A stretch of 64,000 nt of DNA, taken from positions 372,001-436,000 of the forward strand of contig NZ_QBKH01000006.1 in NCBI RefSeq assembly GCF_003054045.1, given 5' to 3'. Under the pieces are notes generated by a model that saw only the letters and a list, made by a program, of their open reading frames with translations, had not been told where the DNA came from and did not search any database. A program made the position numbers and the translations under genes. Positions 32,327 through 39,365 of this stretch are shown piece by piece. The DNA is from Sphingobacterium faecium. GTDB taxonomy: Bacteria; Bacteroidota; Bacteroidia; Sphingobacteriales; Sphingobacteriaceae. Positions within the stretch are counted from its first letter, which is position 1, and every line of letters begins with the position of its first letter.

Positions 32327-33184
32327 ATGAAATTAATACGTTTTGGAGAGCAAGGCAAAGAGAAGATTGGGGTGCAGATCGATGGTATAAATTATGACAC
32401 TTCTGCTTTTGGAGGTGATTATAACGAGTCATTTTTCGAAAATGATGGTTTAGCTGCCTTAGAGGAATTTGTAAAAGCAAATTCAGGTAAATTAATTCCT
32501 ATAGCCGATACAGAAAGAATTGGAGCTCCCTTTGCAAGACCTTCAAAAATCGTTTGTATTGGATTAAATTACAAAGATCATGCTGAAGAGACTGGAGCAT
32601 CAATTCCTGCAGAACCTATCATCTTTATGAAATCGACTACTTCTTTGTCAGGTCCTTACGATAAGGTGATGATACCACGGGACTCTGTGAAAACAGATTG
32701 GGAAGTAGAGTTTGGTATTGTGATAGGTAAAAAAGCTTCGTATGTAGATGAATCTGATGGTCTGGATTATATAGCAGGTTATGTGCTTCATAACGATGTT
32801 TCAGAACGTGAATATCAATTAGAGCGTGGTGGGACATGGGACAAGGGAAAAGGTTGTGATACATTTGCACCTATGGGACCATATTTGGCTACTAAAGATG
32901 AAATTAAGGATATTAATAATGTCAATATCTGGTTGAAAGTTAACGGTCAGATGTATCAAAATGGAAGTACAAAAAATTTAATTTTTTCTGTTCCATTTAT
33001 TGTTAGTTATGTATCTCAATTTATGACGTTGTTACCAGGTGACGTAATCTCTACAGGGACACCAGCAGGTGTTGGCTTAGGCTTTAATCCTCCTATATAT
33101 CTAAAGGCTGGTGACATCATTGAATTGGGGGCTGATGGATTAGGGGAGTCGCGTCAGGAAGTAATCGCTTATTCGCGTCATTAA
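32327..33184 (+). CDS. FAH family hydrolase, predicted 2,4-diketo-3-deoxy-L-fuconate hydrolase
   Basis: A 285-residue fumarylacetoacetate-hydrolase-family protein. It has Cys-Ile-Gly-Leu-Asn-Tyr-Lys-Asp-His-Ala-Glu-Glu, Asp-Trp-Glu-Val-Glu-Phe-Gly-Ile-Val-Ile-Gly and Ile-Ser-Thr-Gly-Thr-Pro-Ala-Gly-Val-Gly, containing the metal-binding acids. It is predicted to cleave 2,4-diketo-3-deoxy-L-fuconate to pyruvate and L-lactate, completing the non-phosphorylative route. The following gene starts 10 bases later. Confidence 0.87.
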   Translation: MKLIRFGEQGKEKIGVQIDGINYDTSAFGGDYNESFFENDGLAALEEFVKANSGKLIPIADTERIGAPFARPSKIVCIGLNYKDHAEETGASIPAEPIIFMKSTTSLSGPYDKVMIPRDSVKTDWEVEFGIVIGKKASYVDESDGLDYIAGYVLHNDVSEREYQLERGGTWDKGKGCDTFAPMGPYLATKDEIKDINNVNIWLKVNGQMYQNGSTKNLIFSVPFIVSYVSQFMTLLPGDVISTGTPAGVGLGFNPPIYLKAGDIIELGADGLGESRQEVIAYSRH

Positions 33185-33194
33185 TATCATTATT

Positions 33195-34022
33195 ATGCGT
33201 ATAGATGCTCATCAACATTTCTGGCAGTATGACCCCGGTCGTCATAGTTGGATTACGAACAAAATGCACGTTTTAAAAAAGGATTTTCTTCCATTAGATC
33301 TAAAATTTATTTTAGAAAAAAATGAATTTGACGGCTGTATTGCTGTACAGGCAGATCAATCCGATCAAGAAACTAAGTTTTTAGTACAACAAGCAAAACA
33401 ACATCCTTTTATTAAAGGGGTGATTGGTTGGGTGGATTTGCGTGCGGTTAATATTGATGAGCAATTGCATCAATATAAAGATGAATCACTTATCAAGGGT
33501 TTTAGACATGTTGTGGAAGGAGAAGAGGATCCGGACTTTCTAATACGTGACCATTTTCTCAAAGGCGTTGAATTTTTATCAAAGTATGGTTATACTTATG
33601 ATTTATTAATTAGACCTCGTCATTATGCTGCTGCTTTAAGATGTGTTCAAAGTAATCCAAACCAAATATTTATTTTAGATCATATCGCTAAACCGCCAAT
33701 AAAATCACGCGAATTTGAAGAGTGGGCATTATTTATTGAAGAATTAGCTGTTTTTTCAAATGTGAGTTGTAAAGTTTCAGGTTTGGCGACTGAGGCCGAT
33801 TGGTCGAGTTGGCGTTTGGATGACTTTAGCCAATATTTAGGTCATGTATTTGATACTTTTGGTAAAGATCGTATCATGTTTGGTTCAGATTGGCCTGTAT
33901 GCTTGTTAGCCGCTTCTTATGAAGAAAGTGTTGCCATTGTTGCATCTAAATTAGACGCATTTACTAAAGTTGAAAAAGAAGCGTTTTGGGGGATGAATGC
34001 ATTTAAAATTTATAATTTATAA
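33195..34022 (+). CDS. Amidohydrolase family protein, predicted L-fuconolactonase
   Basis: A 275-residue TIM-barrel hydrolase of the Amidohydrolase_2 type. It has Asp-Ala-His-Gln-His-Phe-Trp at 4-10, Asp-His-Ile-Ala-Lys-Pro-Pro in the middle and Phe-Gly-Ser-Asp-Trp-Pro-Val near the C-terminus, the expected metal and catalytic residues. It matches L-fuconolactonase/L-rhamnono-lactonase proteins. The fucose dehydrogenase gene starts one base after its stop, so the two are tightly coupled. Confidence 0.88.
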   Translation: MRIDAHQHFWQYDPGRHSWITNKMHVLKKDFLPLDLKFILEKNEFDGCIAVQADQSDQETKFLVQQAKQHPFIKGVIGWVDLRAVNIDEQLHQYKDESLIKGFRHVVEGEEDPDFLIRDHFLKGVEFLSKYGYTYDLLIRPRHYAAALRCVQSNPNQIFILDHIAKPPIKSREFEEWALFIEELAVFSNVSCKVSGLATEADWSSWRLDDFSQYLGHVFDTFGKDRIMFGSDWPVCLLAASYEESVAIVASKLDAFTKVEKEAFWGMNAFKIYNL

Positions 34023-34023
34023 T

Positions 34024-34815
34024 ATGAATCTAAATTTAAAAGATAAAGTTATAATAGTTACAGGAGGAGCAAAGGGTATTGGTAAGGCAATTGTTTTGGG
34101 TCTAGCTCAAGAAGGTGCTATCCCTGTGATTGTTGGCCGTCGACAAGTGGATAATAATCTTGTCAAACAAGAAGTAGAGGCTCTTGGTCAACAGGCGTAT
34201 GCAGTGCAAGCTGAACTTTCAGATCCAAAAGATTGTGAAATTGCAGTTGCAGAAACACTTAATCATTTTGGTCGCATTGATGGCTTGGTCAATAATGCTG
34301 GTGTGAATGATGGAGTAGGTTTGGCATCCGGAAATTACGAGAAATTTGTTGCCTCTTTACATAAAAATCTTATTCATTATTATTTAATGGCTCATCATGC
34401 TTTAGATGCTTTGATCGTATCTAAAGGAAGTATTGTCAATATTACTTCAAAGACTGCTGAGACAGGTCAAGGAAATACATCTGCATATGCCGCTTCTAAT
34501 GGAGGTAGAAATGCATTAACGAGAGAATGGGCTGTAGAACTGCTCCCATATCAGATTCGTGTCAATGCCATAGTGGTTGCAGAATGTGCCACTCCACAAT
34601 ATGATACATGGATACAAACTTTAGACAATCCAATAGAGACTTTAAAGAAAATTACAGATCGTATACCTTTAGAGCATAGAATGACTACTGCTGAAGAAAT
34701 TGCACATACTGCATTATTTCTTCTGTCTGATAAATCAAGTCATACTACAGGGCAGTTGATACATGTTGATGGTGGTTATGTACATCTTGACCGATCAATT
34801 ATTGCCGAAAAATAA
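34024..34815 (+). CDS. SDR protein, predicted L-fucose dehydrogenase with YxxxN in place of YxxxK
   Basis: A 263-residue short-chain dehydrogenase starting at the ATG at 34024. It has Thr-Gly-Gly-Ala-Lys-Gly-Ile-Gly at 13-20 and Asn-Asn-Ala-Gly at 90-93. The region Thr-Ser-Lys-Thr-Ala-Glu-Thr-Gly-Gln-Gly and Thr-Arg-Glu-Trp-Ala resembles bacterial L-fucose dehydrogenases. Ser142 and Tyr155 are present, but the position of the catalytic lysine (residue 159, codon 34498-34500) is Asn: Tyr-Ala-Ala-Ser-Asn. Either this subfamily works with Asn or activity is altered. By context it oxidises L-fucose to the lactone. A terminator shared with gapA follows. Confidence 0.85.
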   Translation: MNLNLKDKVIIVTGGAKGIGKAIVLGLAQEGAIPVIVGRRQVDNNLVKQEVEALGQQAYAVQAELSDPKDCEIAVAETLNHFGRIDGLVNNAGVNDGVGLASGNYEKFVASLHKNLIHYYLMAHHALDALIVSKGSIVNITSKTAETGQGNTSAYAASNGGRNALTREWAVELLPYQIRVNAIVVAECATPQYDTWIQTLDNPIETLKKITDRIPLEHRMTTAEEIAHTALFLLSDKSSHTTGQLIHVDGGYVHLDRSIIAEK

Positions 34816-34826
34816 GAGAATAAATA

Positions 34827-34860
34827 AAAAGGGCTTTTAATAATTATTAAAAGCCCTTTT
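34827..34860. terminator. Bidirectional terminator between fucose operon and gapA
   Basis: AAAAGGGCTTTTAATAA and TTATTAAAAGCCCTTTT pair almost end to end, with T-runs on both strands, between convergent genes. Confidence 0.9.
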
Positions 34861-34878
34861 CTATCATGTGAATAAGGA

Positions 34879-35877
34879 TTAACCTAATTTACCAACTTCT
34901 TGAACTAAATCAACAATTTTGTTTGAATAACCCCACTCATTGTCATACCAAGATACAACTTTTACAAAATGGTCATTCAATGAAATTCCAGCTTTAGCAT
35001 CAAAGATTGAGGTACGAGCATCTCCTAAGAAATCAGATGAAACAACTTCATCTTCAGTATAACCTAAGATACCTATTAATTCACCTTCTGAAGCTTCTTT
35101 CATAGCAGCTTTAATATCTTCATAAGAAGCAGCTTTTTCCAAACGTACTGTTAAATCAACAACAGAAACGTCTGCAGTAGGAACACGTAGAGACATACCT
35201 GTTAATTTACCTTTTAATTCAGGTAAAACCAAACCTACTGCTTTAGCAGCACCTGTAGAAGAAGGGATGATGTTTTGGTAAGCACCACGTCCACCTCTCC
35301 AGTCCTTAGCAGAAGGTCCATCTACTGTTTTTTGAGTGGCAGTAACAGCATGTACCGTTGTCATTAAACCTTCAACAATTCCAAATTTGTCATTTAACAC
35401 TTTGGCAACTGGTGCTAAACAGTTTGTCGTACAAGAAGCATTAGAAACGATGTGTTGGTCTGCTTTTAATTCTTTGTGGTTAACGCCCATAACGAAAGTA
35501 GGAGTATCATCTTTTGCAGGAGCTGACATAACTACTTTTTTCGCACCAGCATCAATGTGTTTTTGAGCTAATTCTTGTGTTAAGAAGAAACCAGTTGATT
35601 CGATAATAACTTCTGCACCAACTTCATTCCACTTTAAGTTTGCTGGGTCTTTTTCTGCAGTAACACGAATTGTTTTTCCGTTAACCACTAAGTTTCCGTT
35701 AACAACTTCTACAGTACCATCAAATTTACCATGTGTTGAATCATATTTCAACATATACGCCATATAATCTGGCTCGACTAAGTCATTGATACCAACAACT
35801 TCAACATCTGGACGATTTACCGCAGCTCTGAATGCTAAACGACCAATGCGGCCAAATCCGTTAATTCCAATTTTCAT
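34879..35877 (-). CDS. gap: Glyceraldehyde-3-phosphate dehydrogenase
   Basis: A 332-residue type I GAPDH: Gly-Ile-Asn-Gly-Phe-Gly-Arg-Ile-Gly-Arg at 4-13, Asn31-Asp32 indicating NAD preference, active-site Ser-Asn-Ala-Ser-Cys-Thr-Thr-Asn with Cys149, and His176. It catalyses the NAD-linked oxidation of glyceraldehyde-3-phosphate in glycolysis. It lies four bases downstream of the kinase-like gene and is the last gene of the pfkA-kinase-gap operon. Confidence 0.98.
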   Translation of the reverse strand: MKIGINGFGRIGRLAFRAAVNRPDVEVVGINDLVEPDYMAYMLKYDSTHGKFDGTVEVVNGNLVVNGKTIRVTAEKDPANLKWNEVGAEVIIESTGFFLTQELAQKHIDAGAKKVVMSAPAKDDTPTFVMGVNHKELKADQHIVSNASCTTNCLAPVAKVLNDKFGIVEGLMTTVHAVTATQKTVDGPSAKDWRGGRGAYQNIIPSSTGAAKAVGLVLPELKGKLTGMSLRVPTADVSVVDLTVRLEKAASYEDIKAAMKEASEGELIGILGYTEDEVVSSDFLGDARTSIFDAKAGISLNDHFVKVVSWYDNEWGYSNKIVDLVQEVGKLG

Positions 35878-35881
35878 ATTA

Positions 35882-36733
35882 TTAATTTTTATTGATATAA
35901 TACTTGATAAGATTATGAATAGGTTCTTTAATAATTGTTCCTATTGATATATTAAATTCTTCTGTTGCAACCTCTTTTAAAAGGTCTTCAAAATTTGCAG
36001 CTACAGAACCTGTAAAATTGATGTCATTATCAGGATGTTCTTTATATAGCGGCTTGATGAAAGTCTTCAGAAATAAGCGAAATCCATTTTTCACGATCTG
36101 AATGATGAAAGGATGATTTTTATTTTCTAAAACAAAGTCAGAGAATGAATTGAGGAAAATGGTAGGTTGGGGTGAGTTATACACTTTTTCTAAAATTATT
36201 TTCCTATCAATGGCAAATTTATTCAACAGTTTGTCTTCTAAATCCTGAGGAAGCGTATCTGTTAGATAGTGTTTCAGTAATAATCTGGAGGTCCAATTAG
36301 TTGATCCTTCATCGGCTAATATATAACCAAGACCATAATTGTTAGGGATCACTTTCTTTCCCGTATAGAAGGCAGCATTTGAACCGCTTCCAATAATCCC
36401 AATAATTCCTTTTTCATCACCAAATGTTGAAATTGCCGATGCGATCACATCATGTTCCACCTTTACTTTGGCATTTATAAAAAATTTTTCGAATACAGCC
36501 TTGATTTTATTTTTACGCTCTGGAGAAGATGATCCTGCACCAAAGAAATAGATACGTTTGATCTTTTCAGCATTATTGATCAAATTGGTATTCTTATTTA
36601 AAAGCTGTGCAATATATCTTTCATCCTGTAAATAGGGGTTAATGCCACTAGTTCTGAAACCAGTGATCACCCGACCTTTATCGGCTAACCTCCAATCTGC
36701 AAATTTTGAACCACTGTAGACTACTGCAATCAT
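35882..36733 (-). CDS. BadF/BadG-type ATPase, N-acetylglucosamine kinase-like
   Basis: A 283-residue actin-fold sugar kinase related to mammalian GlcNAc kinase. Phosphate-1 motif Tyr-Ser-Gly-Ser-Lys replaces the commoner Asp-Gly-Gly-Gly-Thr, and Ile-Ile-Gly-Ser-Gly-Ser-Asn-Ala forms phosphate-2. Gly-Leu-Gly-Tyr-Ile-Leu-Ala-Asp-Glu-Gly-Ser is the sugar-binding motif of the family. The N-terminal motif lacks the usual Asp, which could affect catalysis. It is sandwiched between pfkA and gap (19 and 4 bases), so it takes part in sugar-phosphate supply or sensing. Substrate not proven. Confidence 0.8.
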   Translation of the reverse strand: MIAVVYSGSKFADWRLADKGRVITGFRTSGINPYLQDERYIAQLLNKNTNLINNAEKIKRIYFFGAGSSSPERKNKIKAVFEKFFINAKVKVEHDVIASAISTFGDEKGIIGIIGSGSNAAFYTGKKVIPNNYGLGYILADEGSTNWTSRLLLKHYLTDTLPQDLEDKLLNKFAIDRKIILEKVYNSPQPTIFLNSFSDFVLENKNHPFIIQIVKNGFRLFLKTFIKPLYKEHPDNDINFTGSVAANFEDLLKEVATEEFNISIGTIIKEPIHNLIKYYINKN

Positions 36734-36752
36734 CTGAATTCTTTTCTTTAGT

Positions 36753-37736
36753 CTAGATTGCTAATACTTGAACAAGCTCCAGCATATCCGGACTCAATTT
36801 GTACTCTTTATTATTAATAGCTTCTTCCAAAGGTGTGGTAACGACTTCGTTTCCTCTAACACCGACTGTAATACGATTGTTCCCTTTCAATAACTCTTTT
36901 ACAGCAGCAAAACCTAAACGGCTGGCCAGTACTCGATCAAAACTTGAAGGAGAACCACCGCGTTGCAAGTGCCCTAAGATACTAACTTTTGTGTCATAAT
37001 AATCAAATTTTTCTTTGACTTTTTTCGCAACGTTGTATGCACCGCCATTATGATCACCTTCTGCAACAATCACAATGGACGAAGATTTTTTGCCGCGTCC
37101 ATCTGCTGCAGATAAATGATCGATTAATTCATCAATCGCAGTCTCTTTTTCTGGTAGTAAGATTGCTTCTGCACCACCCGCGATACCTGCATTCAAAGCT
37201 ATACAACCAGAATCACGGCCCATTACTTCAATAAAGAATAAACGTTCGTGAGATGCAGCCGTATCTCTGATCTTGTCGATCGCTTCAATCACTGTATTAG
37301 TCGCCGTATCATAACCTAATGTAAAGTCAGATCCATAAAGATCATTGTCGATCGTACCTGGTATACCAATCACTGGGATATCATATTCTCTTGAGAAATA
37401 TTCAGCACCTGTAAATGTACCGTCGCCACCAATAGCTACTAGAGCATCAATACCTGCGGATTTTATATTTTCATATGCTTTAGCTCTTCCTTCTTTTGTT
37501 TTAAATTCTAGACATCTCGCTGTTTTCAGGATAGTACCTCCTAATTGAATAATATTACTAACGGAGCGGGATGTCATTTCTGTAAAATTACCGTCTAACA
37601 TACCTTGATATCCTTGGTATATTCCAGTAACACTTAATTTTTCGTATAATGCTGTGCGGACTACGGCTCGAATGCAAGCATTCATGCCTGGAGCGTCTCC
37701 GCCTGATGTAAAAACTCCGATTCTTTTAATATTCAC
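36753..37736 (-). CDS. pfkA: ATP-dependent 6-phosphofructokinase
   Basis: A PfkA of about 327 residues. It has Thr-Ser-Gly-Gly-Asp-Ala-Pro-Gly-Met-Asn, Gly-Gly-Asp-Gly-Thr-Phe-Thr-Gly-Ala, Pro-Gly-Thr-Ile-Asp-Asn-Asp with the catalytic Asp, Met-Gly-Arg-Asp-Ser-Gly, and Gly-Gly-Ser-Pro-Ser-Ser-Phe-Asp-Arg. No ATG is available: the frame is closed upstream by a stop, and the possible starts are GTG at 37736 (giving Met-Asn-Ile-Lys-Arg-Ile-Gly, the usual N-terminus), GTG at 37739 or TTG at 37745. It commits fructose-6-phosphate to glycolysis and heads the pfkA-kinase-gap operon. Confidence 0.95.
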   Translation of the reverse strand: MNIKRIGVFTSGGDAPGMNACIRAVVRTALYEKLSVTGIYQGYQGMLDGNFTEMTSRSVSNIIQLGGTILKTARCLEFKTKEGRAKAYENIKSAGIDALVAIGGDGTFTGAEYFSREYDIPVIGIPGTIDNDLYGSDFTLGYDTATNTVIEAIDKIRDTAASHERLFFIEVMGRDSGCIALNAGIAGGAEAILLPEKETAIDELIDHLSAADGRGKKSSSIVIVAEGDHNGGAYNVAKKVKEKFDYYDTKVSILGHLQRGGSPSSFDRVLASRLGFAAVKELLKGNNRITVGVRGNEVVTTPLEEAINNKEYKLSPDMLELVQVLAI

Positions 37737-37766
37737 CACTGTCAAAAATTTTAGGTTTTACGAATA

Positions 37767-37785
37767 TAGTGTATTTTTTACACTA
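37767..37785. promoter_or_regulatory. Inverted repeat TAGTGTA-N5-TACACTA between pfkA and NUDIX regulator
   Basis: Perfect seven-base arms 31 bases upstream of the pfkA start. A -7-like TATATTCG on the minus strand overlaps its lower edge (37763-37770), so a protein bound here would cover the pfkA promoter. The divergent NUDIX/winged-helix gene is the natural candidate binder. Confidence 0.5.
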
Positions 37786-37902
37786 TTGAAATTATTTTTT
37801 ATTTTTTTGTTTTGATATAATTGAGGTAATATTATTAACTTTATGGCATAAGCTACATATTCAACTCATTGTTTTAAGTAAAGATAATAAATTAGAAAAG
37901 TT

Positions 37903-38574
37903 TTGTATACTACATTTACAGTCGATTGTGTCATTTTTGGTTTTTATGAAGGGGAACTTCATGTTTTACTAACAGAGAGAAATGAATATCCTTTTAAGGA
38001 TTGGTGGGCCCTTCCAGGCTTTTTTGTTAATAATGATGAGGAAATGGAAGATGCTGTGAAGCGGATATTATATGAAAATACAGGTCTTAAGGACGTTTTC
38101 TTGGATCAATTGTATGCCTTTGCAGGTTTAAAAAGACACCCGCAAGGCAGGATATTGACCGTGGCTTACTATGCGCTGCTCCAACTGGATAAAACAAAAA
38201 TTAAGTTGAAGCCAGTAACCTCGTATATGAGACAAGCAAAATGGTTTCCATTGAACAAAGTGCCTGATCTTGCATTTGATCATACTACTATATTAAAGCA
38301 AAGTGTTGAAAAATTACGTCGCCGCATTGCAAATACACCTATTGCTTTTGAGCTTTTGCCAGATAAATTTACATTAACTCAGTTACAATTAGTTTATGAA
38401 AGTATTTTAGGAAGAGAATTGGATAAAAGAAATTTTAGAAAGAAAATGATCAATTATGGTTTTCTAAAAGAATTAGATGAAGTTCAAAAAGGAGTAGCTT
38501 ATCGTGCTGCAAGGCTGTATAAATTAGATAAACGTAAATTTTTAAAACAATTTCAAAATACTATCACATTCTAG
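37903..38574 (+). CDS. NUDIX/winged-helix transcriptional regulator (NrtR/AraR-like)
   Basis: A 223-residue protein with an N-terminal NUDIX domain (about 5-135) and a C-terminal winged helix (about 150-220, Phe-Thr-Leu-Thr-Gln-Leu-Gln-Leu-Val-Tyr-Glu and Asn-Phe-Arg-Lys-Lys-Met). The NUDIX box at 39-62 is degenerate: the REUXEE core reads Arg-Ile-Leu-Tyr-Glu-Asn, so it is probably a ligand sensor and not a hydrolase. In Bacteroidota such proteins control sugar or NAD pathways. The start is TTG, because a stop closes the frame just upstream and no ATG is available. Divergent from pfkA; control of that operon is inferred. Confidence 0.87.
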   Translation: MYTTFTVDCVIFGFYEGELHVLLTERNEYPFKDWWALPGFFVNNDEEMEDAVKRILYENTGLKDVFLDQLYAFAGLKRHPQGRILTVAYYALLQLDKTKIKLKPVTSYMRQAKWFPLNKVPDLAFDHTTILKQSVEKLRRRIANTPIAFELLPDKFTLTQLQLVYESILGRELDKRNFRKKMINYGFLKELDEVQKGVAYRAARLYKLDKRKFLKQFQNTITF

Positions 38575-38597
38575 TTTGAAAAAATTCAATCTTAGGA

Positions 38598-38630
38598 AAG
38601 TGTATATCATTCGATATACACTTTTTTTTA
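38598..38630 (+). terminator. Terminator after the NUDIX regulator
   Basis: AAAGTGTATATC pairs with GATATACACTTT around ATTC, followed by T8. Confidence 0.88.
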
Positions 38631-38663
38631 TTTTATAAAATTGACGATGTGTTGACAAATTAA

Positions 38664-38694
38664 TTGCAAAAAAAAATCACTTTTTGTATATTTG
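38664..38694 (+). promoter_or_regulatory. Promoter of the TetR-RND operon
   Basis: TTG at 38664-38666, 20-base spacer, TATATTTG at 38687-38694: a good Bacteroidota promoter. The start would be about 38701 and the leader about 32 bases. Confidence 0.65.
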
Positions 38695-38717
38695 ACCAAA
38701 TTTTATATAAAGTCAAA
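38691..38717. promoter_or_regulatory. Inverted repeat TTTGAC-N15-GTCAAA, candidate TetR operator
   Basis: The left arm overlaps the -7 element and the right arm lies just downstream of the predicted start, so a bound TetR dimer would block transcription of its own operon. Confidence 0.5.
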
Positions 38718-38732
38718 AGTTTAGAATTAAAT

Positions 38733-39344
38733 ATGTCATCAAACACTGATAATAAAAAAGAGCTCATAATTGCCGCTGCTATCCGAAGATTTGCGCACTA
38801 TGGCTTTTCCAAAACAACTATGAATGAGATAGCAGAGGATGTGAAGATTACGAAAGCAAATCTTTACTATTATTATCCTGAAAAAACAGCTTTAATTCAT
38901 GATGTAATATTAGCGGTCACAGATGATTTTAGGAAGTTGGAACAAGATTTGATCGAGAAGTCCGACTCGTCAATTTTTGATCTTATTTTAGCGTTATTGG
39001 ATTTAAAATCAGCTTTTATTGAGCAACACTACATGTTGCATATGAATGAAAATATGGAGTGGATAAAAGGAGCTCCTTTACAAACTTTGATGCGTGAAAT
39101 TCACGAAAAAGAAATTGTCCAAGTAGCTAAATTATTCCAAAAAGGAGTAGATAATAAGGAATTGGCAATTGAAGATGTTAATAAAGCGAGTGAGACATAC
39201 GTATACCTGATGAAAAGTATTGGACTTGTAGGAATACTTTGCGATGTATTTACCGGTATTCCAACACAATGTAATGTTGGTGATGTTCTGCAGAAGCAAA
39301 AGGATGCAACTTTACTAATATTCAATGGTTTAAAAGTTAAATAA
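38733..39344 (+). CDS. TetR/AcrR family repressor of the efflux operon
   Basis: A 203-residue regulator starting at the ATG at 38733. Its N-terminal helix-turn-helix (about 8-55) contains Ala-Ala-Ile-Arg-Arg-Phe-Ala-His-Tyr-Gly-Phe-Ser-Lys-Thr-Thr-Met and Ile-Thr-Lys-Ala-Asn-Leu-Tyr-Tyr-Tyr-Tyr-Pro. The C-terminal ligand domain is helical and unassigned. It lies 21 bases before the TolC-like gene in one operon, an arrangement in which the repressor controls the pump and itself. Confidence 0.92.
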   Translation: MSSNTDNKKELIIAAAIRRFAHYGFSKTTMNEIAEDVKITKANLYYYYPEKTALIHDVILAVTDDFRKLEQDLIEKSDSSIFDLILALLDLKSAFIEQHYMLHMNENMEWIKGAPLQTLMREIHEKEIVQVAKLFQKGVDNKELAIEDVNKASETYVYLMKSIGLVGILCDVFTGIPTQCNVGDVLQKQKDATLLIFNGLKVK

Positions 39345-39365
39345 GATTTCGAACAATTATAAAAA

